Below are positions 29,312 through 38,269 of a DNA stretch of 64,000 nt, one piece after another. The stretch spans positions 1,116,001 through 1,180,000 of the forward strand of contig NZ_CP121471.1 of the NCBI RefSeq assembly GCF_033954835.1, written 5' to 3'. This DNA comes from Thiorhodovibrio frisius (GTDB taxonomy: Bacteria; Pseudomonadota; Gammaproteobacteria; Chromatiales; Chromatiaceae). The notes beneath the pieces are model-generated. The model had not been told where the DNA came from. It searched no databases and saw only the letters and a list, made by a program, of their open reading frames with translations. The number at the start of each line of letters is the position of its first letter. Within the stretch, counting starts at the first letter, position 1. A program made the position numbers and the translations under genes.

Positions 29312-30556
29312 ATGTCAGAACTTGAAACTTTCGATGTCGTCGTGATCGGCGGCGGCCCCGCTGGCGCCACGGCGGCGACTGATCTCGCCCGTCGCGGGCG
29401 TTCTGTGCTGCTGCTCGACCGTCCCGGGCGTATCAAGCCTTGCGGCGGTGCCATTCCGCCCATTGCCATCTCTGAATTCGAGATTCCCGACGAGCAGCTG
29501 GTTGCCAAGATCAACTCCGCGCGCATGGTGGCGCCGAGCGAGCGCCACGTCGATATGCCCATCAATGGCGGCTATGTCGGCATGGTTGACCGCGCCCCCT
29601 TCGACGAATGGCTGCGCGAGCGTGCCGCTGCTGCCGGTGCCACCCGGCGCAATGGCAGCTATCAGCGCATTGATCGCGACAGCGACGGCACGGCCATCGT
29701 CCACTTCCAGCCCGAGGAAGCAGGCAGCAAAGCCGAGGCCAAACCGGCGCCCGAGCAGGTGCGCGCGCGCGCCATTATCGGCGCCGATGGAGCCATGTCG
29801 CGCGTGGCAAAAGACTGCGTACCCGGCGCCAAGGAGCTGCCGCATGTCGCGGCCTATCATGAGATCGTCCGCTCGCCGGATGCCAATCATGGCGACTTCG
29901 ACCCGACCCGCTGCGATGTCTACTACCAGGGCAAAATCTCACCGGACTTCTACGGCTGGGTCTTCCCCCATGGCGAGACCACCAGCGTTGGCGTCGGCAC
30001 CGAGCTAAAGGGCTTTTCGCTCAAGCAGGCCACCGCCGATCTGCGCAAGGCCGCCGGACTCGAAGACTGCGAGACCCTGCGCTGCGAGGGCGCCCCCATT
30101 CCGCTGCATCCGCTGAAGAAATGGGACAATGATCGCGATCTGGTGCTAGCTGGCGACGCTGCCGGCGTGGTCGCCCCCGCCTCCGGTGAAGGCATCTACT
30201 ATGCGCTCACCGGCGGGCGCCTCGCGGCCGACGCGGTCGAGCAGTTTCTGATCACCGGCGATGCCAAGGCTTTGGCCCAAGCCCGCAAGCGTTTTATGAA
30301 GGCCCACGGGCGGGTGTTCTGGATTCTCGGCATCATGCAGCGCTTCTGGTACAAGAGCGACAAGCGCCGCGAGCGGTTTGTCAGCCTGTGCGACGACCCG
30401 GACATCCAGCATCTGACCTGGGAAGCCTATATGCACAAGCGCTTGGTGCGCGCCAAACCCGCGGCGCACCTGCGTATTTTTCTCAAAGACACAGCCCATC
30501 TGCTCGGCCTGACCAAGGCTTGGAAGGGCGGCGAGGACAAGGCCCCGAAGACTTGA
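29312..30556 (+). CDS. bchP: Geranylgeranyl reductase
   Basis: A 414-residue FAD-dependent reductase that reduces the geranylgeranyl tail of bacteriochlorophyll to phytyl. The dinucleotide-binding N-terminus is VVVIGGGPAGATAATDLARRG (residues 9-29), then KPCGGAIPP, GADGAMSRVAK and the second FAD motif LVLAGDAAGVVAPASGEGIYYAL (about 280-302), all typical. It follows bchG after the small pseudogene, so ppsR-bchG-bchP probably form one transcript. No terminator is seen before the repeat tract downstream. Confidence 0.94.
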   Translation: MSELETFDVVVIGGGPAGATAATDLARRGRSVLLLDRPGRIKPCGGAIPPIAISEFEIPDEQLVAKINSARMVAPSERHVDMPINGGYVGMVDRAPFDEWLRERAAAAGATRRNGSYQRIDRDSDGTAIVHFQPEEAGSKAEAKPAPEQVRARAIIGADGAMSRVAKDCVPGAKELPHVAAYHEIVRSPDANHGDFDPTRCDVYYQGKISPDFYGWVFPHGETTSVGVGTELKGFSLKQATADLRKAAGLEDCETLRCEGAPIPLHPLKKWDNDRDLVLAGDAAGVVAPASGEGIYYALTGGRLAADAVEQFLITGDAKALAQARKRFMKAHGRVFWILGIMQRFWYKSDKRRERFVSLCDDPDIQHLTWEAYMHKRLVRAKPAAHLRIFLKDTAHLLGLTKAWKGGEDKAPKT

Positions 30557-30572
30557 CAGGAACCGCCTGCCT

Positions 30573-30778
30573 AAGGCTCATGGTCACGGCCACCCCGGAA
30601 GATTAAGCCTGTTGATTTACGGTAAGGCTCATAGTGAGCCCCTACCGGGGAGGGTGAAGCTGCTGCTGTTTCACGGTCACGCTCATGGTGAGGCACATCC
30701 CGGAGGGTAAAGCTGCTCTTTCACGTTCAGGCTGATGGTCCCGGCCACCCCGGAGGGTGTAAGCTACTGTTCCACAGC
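30573..30778. repeat. Four imperfect tandem repeats of 50-54 bp
   Basis: Units begin at 30573, 30624, 30678 and 30728. Each reads approximately GGCTCATGGTCACGGCC, then a CCCCGG(A)GG core, GTGAAGCTG(CT) and a closing TTTCACGGT. Units differ at 20-30% of positions. The tract fills the gap between bchP and the small membrane protein gene. It contains no long open frame; function unknown. Confidence 0.8.
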
Positions 30779-30814
30779 AATCCCAGTCAGTCGCAGCACA
30801 GTCAGTCACATCAA

Positions 30815-31099
30815 ATGGAAAGCCTTTTCGCCAGCGGCCGCATCATCGACCCCATCTTGATCATGGTGTTGGTGGAAGCTGTTGTGCTGTGGCTTTTGCA
30901 CCGCGCCACCGGGCGCGGGCCGGGACTCAAACCCCTGTTGCCGCTGCTCGCATCGGGTTTCCTGCTGCTGCTCGCCGTGCGCGCCGCGCTGGTGCAGGCG
31001 CCCTGGCCGCTGATCGCGCTGCCACTTGCGGCGGCTTTGCTTACTCACATCCTTGATCTGCTCCTGCGCTGGCCGCGCGAGCACCCATCCCGGCAATAA
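30815..31099 (+). CDS. Small three-span membrane protein, unknown function
   Basis: A 94-residue hydrophobic protein. Predicted spans are at about residues 11-29 (PILIMVLVEAVVLWLL), 41-60 and 66-85, with a basic end (RWPREHPSRQ). I do not recognise a family. Its stop overlaps the start of the following PAS/GGDEF/EAL gene (ATAATGG), so the two are probably translated together and the small protein may assist that sensor. Confidence 0.7.
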   Translation: MESLFASGRIIDPILIMVLVEAVVLWLLHRATGRGPGLKPLLPLLASGFLLLLAVRAALVQAPWPLIALPLAAALLTHILDLLLRWPREHPSRQ

Positions 31100-33723
31100 T
31101 GGCTTCTCCCCCGTCTCAGTCGCCGACGGCTTCGCATCGAGGCAACGAGCAGCGCTTCCGCACCCTGGTGGAAGTCAATCAAGTGGCCATCATGGAACTC
31201 GACACCCAGGGTCGCTTCCGCTACGCCAATCCGGCCGCCTGCCGGATGCTGGGCTATACCCACGAGCGCCTCGTCCAAATGGAGGTCGCGGATCTGCTGC
31301 CGGCCGAGGAGGCCGAGCAGTTGCACCGGGATCTGGCCTACTTTGTCGCCGAGCAGCCCGAACCCTTCACCTATACCAACCACAACCGCACCGGGGACGG
31401 GCGTTGGATCGAGGTGCAGGTCGACTGGAACTACCTGCGCGATGACAGCGGCGCGGTGATTGGTTTCGTCAGTATTTCCTCCGACATCACCGCCTTTCGA
31501 CTGTCGCAGCGGTTGCTCGACGGGCGCAATGCCGTCCTCGAGCGACTCGCCCGTGGCGCGCCGCTAGAAGAGATGCTGCGCGCCATTGTCGATTACAGCC
31601 AGGACATCATGCGCGATGCCTGGATCTCCATCCATCTGCTCGACGCCGAATGCGGCAAGTTGCATTCTGCCATCAGCAGTCGGTTGCCCACCAGCTACCT
31701 GCAAGCTGTCGAAGGCGTGCGCATCGGCCCCAATGTTGGTTCCTGCGGTCACGCCGCTTTCACCGGCGAGCGCACCATCGCGAGCGACCTGCGCAGCGAC
31801 CCAAAGTGGGACGGCTATCGCGACCTGGTCCTGCCGCTGGGATTGCTCGCCTGCTGGTCGGAACCCATCCTCGGACGCGATGGACATGTGCTCGGCACCT
31901 TTGCCATTTACCTGCCGGACGCGCGCGCGCCCGAGCCCGCTGACCTGCAACTCATCGCGTCCGCGGCTGAACTGGCCAGCATCGTAATTGAGCACCAGGA
32001 GGACGCCAACGCCCGAAGAGTGGCCGAGGAGCGGGCTCAACTGCTGCTGAATTCCACGGTCGAGGGTATCTTTGGTATCGACCTCGATGAACGCATCAGC
32101 TTTGCTAATCCGTCAACGGCGCGCCTGCTTGGTGGATCCGCCGAGGCGATCACCACCGCTGACCTCATTGGTCGCGATCCGCATGCCCTGTTTCACTATG
32201 CCAACGCCGCTGGCGAGCCGCTGCCGCGCTCGGAATGCCGCATGCTGCGCGCGGCGCGCGAAGCTTGCCAGCAACATGTGAGTGACGAGGTGTTCTGGCG
32301 GCTGGATGGCAGCGCCTTTCCGGTCGAGTACTGGGCCATGCCCGTGTATCATGACGGGCAGGTCACCGGCGCGGTTGTCACCTTCCATGACATCAGCGAG
32401 CGGCGTCGCGCCGAGCGTGAGATCGAGCATCTGGCCTTCCATGATCCCCTGACCGGCCTGCCTAACCGGGCGCTGTTTCGCGAAACCCTTAGCCACGCCC
32501 ATGCCAATTTTCTGCGCCAGGGCCGTCCTTTTGCGCTGCACATGCTCGATCTTGATCACTTCAAGGATGTCAACGACACCCTTGGGCATCCAGTTGGCGA
32601 TCAACTCCTGTGCGCGGTGGGTGCTCGTATTACAGATCTGCTACGCGCCAGCGATACCCTGGCCCGTCTCGGCGGCGATGAATTCGCCCTGCTGCAGGAA
32701 AACATCCAAACCTCTGACGATGCCGCGCGACTGGCGAGCAAGATTATCGAAGCGCTGAACCAGGAATTCCATATCGATCAGCACCCGCTGCGCATCAATA
32801 CCAGTATCGGCATTCTGATTGCGAGCCGCGATGACTCCAATGTTGATGAAATGATTGGTCGCGCCGATGCCGCCCTGTACCGAGCTAAGGCCGCCGGTCG
32901 CGGCACGCTGGCCTTTTTTGAGAGCGAGTTGGCTAGCCATCTGCAACAGGAGATGGAGATTGTCAACGCACTGTCTGAAGCCTTGCAGCAAGAGCGCATC
33001 CAGGTGTATTACCAGCCACAGGTGAACTTGGCCGACGCCAGCTTGGTTGGGATGGAAGCGCTGATGCGCTGGGACCATCCGACACGCGGCCTGCTGAAGC
33101 CGGAAGAATTTTTTGCCGTGGCGGACAAACGCGGCCTGCTGCGCGATCTCGCCAATGCCGCCATGATGCAGGCCTGCAAACAGGCAGGGGCCTGGCGGAA
33201 TGCTGGCCTGGACTACAATCAGATTGCGGTCAATCTGTGCGCGCGGCAACTCAACCACCCGCATTTCGTCACCGACACCAAACGCATCTTAGAGACCACC
33301 GGTGTTGCCCCCGAGAGCCTGACGCTGGAGCTGACCGAAAGCCTGCTCAGCCAGGCCGACGATCATGCGCAACAGAAGCTGCGTGAACTCGCGGAGCTTG
33401 GCGTTCAATTCGCCGTCGATGATTTTGGCGCTGGCTTCTCCTCGCTGCGCCATTTGTCCGACTTGCCGGTCGCCAAGCTCAAGCTTGATCGCAGCCTGGT
33501 TGTCAGCCTGCCTGAACAGCGCGACGCGGCAGAAATCGTCAAAGCCAGTATCGCGCTCGGTAAGGCACTGAACTTCACCATCCTTGCCGAGGGTGTCGAA
33601 ACCCAGAGCCAGGCTGAATTTCTGCACGCCCACGGCTGCGATCAGGCGCAAGGCTTTTTCTACGCCGTTCCAGCCGCCGCCAGCACCATAGAAAAAGACT
33701 GGCTGCGCCGCCCGGCCCCTTAA
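31099..33723 (+). CDS. PAS-GAF-PAS-GGDEF-EAL cyclic-di-GMP protein
   Basis: An 874-residue soluble sensor. Domains in order: PAS (about 10-140), GAF (about 150-300), PAS (about 312-440), GGDEF (about 445-605) and EAL (about 625-870). The cyclase site is intact (RLGGDEFALL) with an inhibitory RASD motif five residues upstream. The EAL site is intact (GMEALMRWDHP, VAVNL-type core, DDFGAGFSSL). Both synthesis and hydrolysis of c-di-GMP are possible. It overlaps the small membrane protein gene, and the receptor gene follows 26 nt later. Confidence 0.9.
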   Translation: MASPPSQSPTASHRGNEQRFRTLVEVNQVAIMELDTQGRFRYANPAACRMLGYTHERLVQMEVADLLPAEEAEQLHRDLAYFVAEQPEPFTYTNHNRTGDGRWIEVQVDWNYLRDDSGAVIGFVSISSDITAFRLSQRLLDGRNAVLERLARGAPLEEMLRAIVDYSQDIMRDAWISIHLLDAECGKLHSAISSRLPTSYLQAVEGVRIGPNVGSCGHAAFTGERTIASDLRSDPKWDGYRDLVLPLGLLACWSEPILGRDGHVLGTFAIYLPDARAPEPADLQLIASAAELASIVIEHQEDANARRVAEERAQLLLNSTVEGIFGIDLDERISFANPSTARLLGGSAEAITTADLIGRDPHALFHYANAAGEPLPRSECRMLRAAREACQQHVSDEVFWRLDGSAFPVEYWAMPVYHDGQVTGAVVTFHDISERRRAEREIEHLAFHDPLTGLPNRALFRETLSHAHANFLRQGRPFALHMLDLDHFKDVNDTLGHPVGDQLLCAVGARITDLLRASDTLARLGGDEFALLQENIQTSDDAARLASKIIEALNQEFHIDQHPLRINTSIGILIASRDDSNVDEMIGRADAALYRAKAAGRGTLAFFESELASHLQQEMEIVNALSEALQQERIQVYYQPQVNLADASLVGMEALMRWDHPTRGLLKPEEFFAVADKRGLLRDLANAAMMQACKQAGAWRNAGLDYNQIAVNLCARQLNHPHFVTDTKRILETTGVAPESLTLELTESLLSQADDHAQQKLRELAELGVQFAVDDFGAGFSSLRHLSDLPVAKLKLDRSLVVSLPEQRDAAEIVKASIALGKALNFTILAEGVETQSQAEFLHAHGCDQAQGFFYAVPAAASTIEKDWLRRPAP

Positions 33724-33749
33724 CGCGCCCTCAATGAAATAGCCCCGCG

Positions 33750-35651
33750 ATGTTCAAGAACCAAAGTCTTTCCATCAAGCGCCTGTTTCTGCTGTTGGCC
33801 ATCGCTGGCACCCTGCTCGCGGTGCTGCTGCTGGCAGCCCTGTGGAAAGTCAACCAGGCGCAAACCGAACTGGCGCAGGTCTATGAGCAGCGCTATCACT
33901 CTTATCTGCTCGCCGATCAGCTGCGCCAAAGCTCGGACGATCTCACCCGCATGGCACGCACCTATGTGGTCACCGATGATCCGGAGTTCGAGCGCGAGTA
34001 CTGGGAGGTCTTGGCCATCCGCAATGGCGAGCACCCCAGGCCCCAGCACTACGAGCGCATCTACTGGGATTTTGTCGCAGCGGGCGACCAGCAGCCGCGC
34101 CCGGATGGCGACACCATCGCCCTGCGCGAGCTGATGCGCCGCGCCGGTTTTACCGAGGATGAGTTTGCCAAACTGGCCGAGGCACAGGCCAATTCCGATG
34201 CCCTGGTGGACACGGAAATGGTCGCCATGAATGCGATGAAAGGCCGCTATCGTGACGACAGCGGCAATTTCGCTCAGCAGGGTGAGCCTGATCCCGAGCT
34301 GGCCCGGCGCTTGATGCACGACAAGGACTATCACGCCTTTAAGGCGCGCATCATGAAGCCGGTCGATGAGTTCTTCGTGCTGCTTGATGCGCGCACCAGC
34401 CAGGCTGTGGCCGAGGCCCAGCAACGCAGCCAAGCGGCCTATCAGCAGGTTATCGCGCTGGTCAGCCTGACTCTGGTGCTGGGCACTCTGGTGCTCTTTT
34501 TGCTCTATCGCTGGCTGCGCGGGCAACTCGGCGGAGAGCCGGCCTATGTGCGCGGCATTGTCGAGACCATTGCCGATGGCGATCTACAGGCGCCCATCAA
34601 GCGCCGTGCGCGCGACCACGACAGCCTGCTTGCGGCCATGGCAAGCATGCGCGCCAGCCTGGCCAAGATGCTCGGCGACATCGACAGCCATGCCGGACAG
34701 TTGACCGACTCGGCCGAGCGCCTGGCCGACACCGCCGGCATCATCGCCCGCTCTGGCGAAATGCGCATCGGGGCCAATCAGTCCATCGCCGCAGCCGTGG
34801 AGGAGATGTCCTCATCGGTGGCCGAAATTACCTCTACCATGGAAGAACTCTCGGCCTCTTCCACCCAGATTGCCGATCATTCCCAGGCGGTGGTGGATGT
34901 CGCCAGCCGCACTCTCGCCAGCAGCCGCGCCGGCACCCAGGCCATGCACCAACTGCTCGCGCGCATGGCGGAGATTCGCACCGACAACCAGAAGAGCCTG
35001 GATGAAATCCTGGCACTCGGCCAGCGCTCGAAAGAAATTGGCAAATTTATGGACCTGATCGACGCGGTGGCGGATCAGACCAAACTCATCGCTTTCAACG
35101 CCGCGCTTGAGGCATCCAGCGCCGGGGATGCTGGCAAGCGCTTCTCGGTGGTGGCGAGTGAAATCCGCCGTCTAGCCGACAGTGTGTCCGAGTCGACGCG
35201 CGAAATTGAAGGCAAGATGCTGGACATCCAGGACACCATCGCCCGCCTGGTGGTGACCTCGGAAAAAAGCTCCACCACCATAGCCGCCGGTCTGGCGAGC
35301 AGCGAATCCACCGCCGCCATTCTCGATGAGCTGGAACAGGCCGCAGATCAGACCACAGGCGCGGCACAAAAGATCTCTCTTTCCACCCAGCAGCAAAAAA
35401 CCGCCAGCGCCCAGGTGGTGCAGGCGCTGCATGAGATCGCCGAGGCCAGCACGCATACATCGAGCGCGGTGACCGGTATTTCGGAGATCAGCGCCACGCT
35501 TTTATCCATGGCCCAAAGGCTGCGCGCGCTCTTTAAGCGCTTTAAGTTTGCGCGCGCCGAGATCCGCGGCGACGCCCTTATGGACACCGGCGTGGACACG
35601 GGCAGCGACACTGGTATTGACACTGGCGGCAACAGCGGCAGCACCACCTGA
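33750..35651 (+). CDS. Methyl-accepting chemotaxis-type receptor
   Basis: A 633-residue receptor: TM1 at about 10-32, a periplasmic sensor of about 195 residues (DDLTRMARTYVVTDDPEFER and a GEHPRPQHYERIYWDF segment), TM2 at about 231-250, HAMP, and a long cytoplasmic coiled coil with the hairpin tip DQTKLIAFNAALEASSAG. The C-terminus ends in a low-complexity run of DTG-type repeats (DTGVDTGSDTGIDTG). No CheR-docking pentapeptide is seen. As first gene of the signalling cluster it corresponds to WspA in a Wsp-like reading. Confidence 0.9.
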   Translation: MFKNQSLSIKRLFLLLAIAGTLLAVLLLAALWKVNQAQTELAQVYEQRYHSYLLADQLRQSSDDLTRMARTYVVTDDPEFEREYWEVLAIRNGEHPRPQHYERIYWDFVAAGDQQPRPDGDTIALRELMRRAGFTEDEFAKLAEAQANSDALVDTEMVAMNAMKGRYRDDSGNFAQQGEPDPELARRLMHDKDYHAFKARIMKPVDEFFVLLDARTSQAVAEAQQRSQAAYQQVIALVSLTLVLGTLVLFLLYRWLRGQLGGEPAYVRGIVETIADGDLQAPIKRRARDHDSLLAAMASMRASLAKMLGDIDSHAGQLTDSAERLADTAGIIARSGEMRIGANQSIAAAVEEMSSSVAEITSTMEELSASSTQIADHSQAVVDVASRTLASSRAGTQAMHQLLARMAEIRTDNQKSLDEILALGQRSKEIGKFMDLIDAVADQTKLIAFNAALEASSAGDAGKRFSVVASEIRRLADSVSESTREIEGKMLDIQDTIARLVVTSEKSSTTIAAGLASSESTAAILDELEQAADQTTGAAQKISLSTQQQKTASAQVVQALHEIAEASTHTSSAVTGISEISATLLSMAQRLRALFKRFKFARAEIRGDALMDTGVDTGSDTGIDTGGNSGSTT

Positions 35652-35664
35652 ACGGCTCCACCCC

Positions 35665-36714
35665 ATGAGCATCCGGGTGCTGATCGTCGATGACAGCCCG
35701 CTTGCGCGGGGTCTGTTGCGCGCCATCCTCGAGCGCGAGCCGGATATCGAGGTAGTCGGCGAGGCCACCGACGGTTACCGTGCGGTTGATCTGGCACGTG
35801 AGCTGCGCCCGAGCCTGGTGACCATGGATATGGAAATGCCGGGCTTGCATGGCCTGGATGCCATTGCCAAGATCATGCGCACCAAGGCGCTGCCGATTCT
35901 GGTGGTGAGCAACGTCGAGGATGCCGCCACCGCCTGCGAGGCGCTCAATCGCGGCGCGCTCGATGTGATTGCCAAACCTGACGACAGCGAGGCCAGGGTC
36001 GCGGCCTTCATCGCCAAGGTGCGCCTGCTGGCCGGCATGGTGGTTGCCACCCGTTGGCGAGCCCCGCAAGCCCAGCGCCAACTGGCACAAGAACCCAAGG
36101 CTTCACCCACCCGGCGTCCCTCACCAGCGCCCCCTCAGGCCTCTGCCCAGTCAAGACTGGTGGCCATCGCCGCCTCAACCGGCGGCCCCCAGGCGCTGGC
36201 CACCATTCTCTCGACGCTGCCGGCCGACTTCCCGGCGACGGTGCTCATCGCCCAGCACATCGCTGAGGGCTTCAGTGCCGGTCTGGCGCAATGGCTGTCG
36301 CTGAGTTCGCGCCTGCCGGTGCAACTGGCCAGGGACGGTGAAACGCCCCGCAGTGGTCAGGTCTATCTATCCCCGTCGGAGCACAATCTGGCCCTCAGCG
36401 CTGGCGGGCGCTTGGAGTTGCGCCCGCGCACTGCCAGCGACATCTACCACCCAAACTGCGATCTGCTGCTGTGCTCGGTGGCCGAGGTAGCCGGCCCGCG
36501 AGCAATCGGCTTGATTCTCACCGGCATGAGCAGCGACGGCGCCCTGGGCATGGCGCATATCCGCGCCCATGGCGGCCTGACCCTGGCCCAGGACGAGGCC
36601 AGCTCGGTGGTCTATGGCATGAACCGGGTGGCGATTGAGGCTGGCGCCATCGATCGGGTTCTGCCGCTGGCCCAGCTTGGCGCCAGCATTGATCGTGCAG
36701 TGCGGGCCGCGTGA
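35665..36714 (+). CDS. cheB: Chemotaxis response regulator methylesterase CheB
   Basis: A 349-residue protein. The REC domain (1-125) has phosphoacceptor Asp55 in LVTMDMEMPG. The methylesterase domain (about 165-349) has the Ser site IAASTGGPQAL, the His in LIAQHIAEGF and the Asp in LTGMSSDGALGM. It resets receptor methylation. It starts 13 nt after the receptor gene; an upstream in-frame extension inside the receptor gene is not conserved. It overlaps cheR at the stop (TGATG). Equivalent to WspF in a Wsp-like system. Confidence 0.93.
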   Translation: MSIRVLIVDDSPLARGLLRAILEREPDIEVVGEATDGYRAVDLARELRPSLVTMDMEMPGLHGLDAIAKIMRTKALPILVVSNVEDAATACEALNRGALDVIAKPDDSEARVAAFIAKVRLLAGMVVATRWRAPQAQRQLAQEPKASPTRRPSPAPPQASAQSRLVAIAASTGGPQALATILSTLPADFPATVLIAQHIAEGFSAGLAQWLSLSSRLPVQLARDGETPRSGQVYLSPSEHNLALSAGGRLELRPRTASDIYHPNCDLLLCSVAEVAGPRAIGLILTGMSSDGALGMAHIRAHGGLTLAQDEASSVVYGMNRVAIEAGAIDRVLPLAQLGASIDRAVRAA

Positions 36715-38267
36715 TGAAAGCGCTTGAGCTCGACGCCTTCAAAACCCTGGTGCGCGAGCACTTCGGTCTCGTCTTCGAGCAGCAGACCCAGAGCAAGCTC
36801 GCCGGCGCTCTGGCCAAACGCATGGCCGCCTGCGAGCTATATCTGCCACGCGCCTATGCCGCGCGCCTGCGCGCTGATGCAGCTGAGCGCCAGGCGCTGG
36901 TCAATCTGCTCACGGTGAACGAGACCTATTTTTTTCGCGAGCCCGAGCAACTGCGGCTGCTGATCCAACGTCTGATTCCGCGCCGTCTGGCTGTGCGCGC
37001 AGACGACGCCAGGGTGCGTCTGCTAAGTGCCGGCTGTTCCTCGGGCGAGGAAGTCTATTCGCTGATCATGCTGCTGACCGAGGTCTACGGCGAGCGCACG
37101 CCAGAGTTGTTTGAGGTGATGGGCGGCGACATCGACAGTGCCATTCTGGAGAAAGCCCGCGCCGGGCACTATGGGCGCTTTTCCTTTCGCGGTGTCAGCG
37201 CCGAGCGCCAGACGCGGTTTTTCCTGCCCAGCGGCTCTGGCTACCAGGTGCGGGACGGGATTCTCGCTCAGGCGCGCTTCGTACCGCTGAATCTGAGCGC
37301 ACCGCCGGCCAGCCTGGGCCGGTTCGATTGTATTTTGTATCGCAATGTCTCCATCTACTTTGACGAGCCTACGCGCGAGCGGGTGCTGCGCAATCTGATC
37401 CGGCTGCTGAAGCCCGAGGGCTGCTTGATCATCGGCAGCTCCGAGACTCTGGGCAACGACATTGGTCTGCTGGAACTGATCCAGGAAGACGGCCTGTTTT
37501 ATTTCATCAACCGCTGCTGCGGCGAGAGCGACAGCCCGGTATCCAAGAGCGCGGCTGGGGCTCTGGTCACTGACGATTTCCCACCGCCGCGCCCGCCAGA
37601 CCCACCAGCCCCGCAACTCGCGCCACCCGCAGCACAAAGAGCCAGGCCGCTTGCCGCAGCGCCCGCGAGTCCGGCTGCTCCGGTCCAGCCCGCGCCGCCG
37701 GCACCTGCTAAGCAAGCGCCTATGCCGCTCGCTTCCCAGCCGCCTGCCGCGCCATGGCCACTCGACCCGGTGCAGCAGTTGATTGCCGAGCAGCGCTTCG
37801 ACGAAGCGCTGGCGACGGTTGGCGAGCGGCTCGCGCAGGCCCCGGCGGATGCCGATGCCCTGCTGCTTAGCGCCTATCTGCTGCTTGAGCGCCGCCAGTT
37901 CGACGCGGCCGAGGAGCAAGTCCGCCAGGTGCTCGGACAGCAGCCATGGCTCACCGATGCCTGGCTACTGCAGGGGCTCATCAACAAATGGCGCGAGCAA
38001 GCGGACCCGGCAGTGGCGGCTTTTAAGCGCGCGATTTACATCCAGCCGGACTGCTGGCCCGCGCATTTTCATCTCGGCGATCTTTACCGCGCCCGGGGTG
38101 ATGGCGCGCAGACCGGGCGTGCCTGGTCCGCCGTCGCACGGCTGCTGGCAGCTGAACCACCGCCGGCCAGCGGTCTGCGCCTTCGCGCTCTGGAACCGCC
38201 CGCCAAGATGGCCCGCTATCTGTGCGAGCGGCATCTGGCGCCCGAGCGGGAACCGAGGTCGAGCTAG
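36714..38267 (+). CDS. cheR: CheR methyltransferase with C-terminal TPR region
   Basis: A 517-residue protein. The methyltransferase (1-275) has TVNETYFFRE, the SAM site LSAGCSSGEEVYSL and FDCILYRNVSIYF. A Pro/Ala-rich linker (about 290-345) leads to two or three TPR-like helical repeats (about 350-470: FDEALATVGERLAQAPADAD and following). CheR fused to TPRs is typical of WspC-type and type IV pilus-type clusters, not of flagellar chemotaxis. It lies 2 nt before cheA. Confidence 0.9.
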   Translation: MKALELDAFKTLVREHFGLVFEQQTQSKLAGALAKRMAACELYLPRAYAARLRADAAERQALVNLLTVNETYFFREPEQLRLLIQRLIPRRLAVRADDARVRLLSAGCSSGEEVYSLIMLLTEVYGERTPELFEVMGGDIDSAILEKARAGHYGRFSFRGVSAERQTRFFLPSGSGYQVRDGILAQARFVPLNLSAPPASLGRFDCILYRNVSIYFDEPTRERVLRNLIRLLKPEGCLIIGSSETLGNDIGLLELIQEDGLFYFINRCCGESDSPVSKSAAGALVTDDFPPPRPPDPPAPQLAPPAAQRARPLAAAPASPAAPVQPAPPAPAKQAPMPLASQPPAAPWPLDPVQQLIAEQRFDEALATVGERLAQAPADADALLLSAYLLLERRQFDAAEEQVRQVLGQQPWLTDAWLLQGLINKWREQADPAVAAFKRAIYIQPDCWPAHFHLGDLYRARGDGAQTGRAWSAVARLLAAEPPPASGLRLRALEPPAKMARYLCERHLAPEREPRSS

Positions 38268-38269
38268 GC

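Noticed and set aside
30573-30778. Possible CRISPR array
   Set aside because: Units are contiguous and diverged along their whole length, with no unique spacers and no cas genes in the window.
35548-35664. Upstream extension of cheB into the receptor gene
   Set aside because: The MSIRVLIVDDSPLARG start at 35665 is the conserved REC N-terminus; the extension is an out-of-frame read of the receptor tail.
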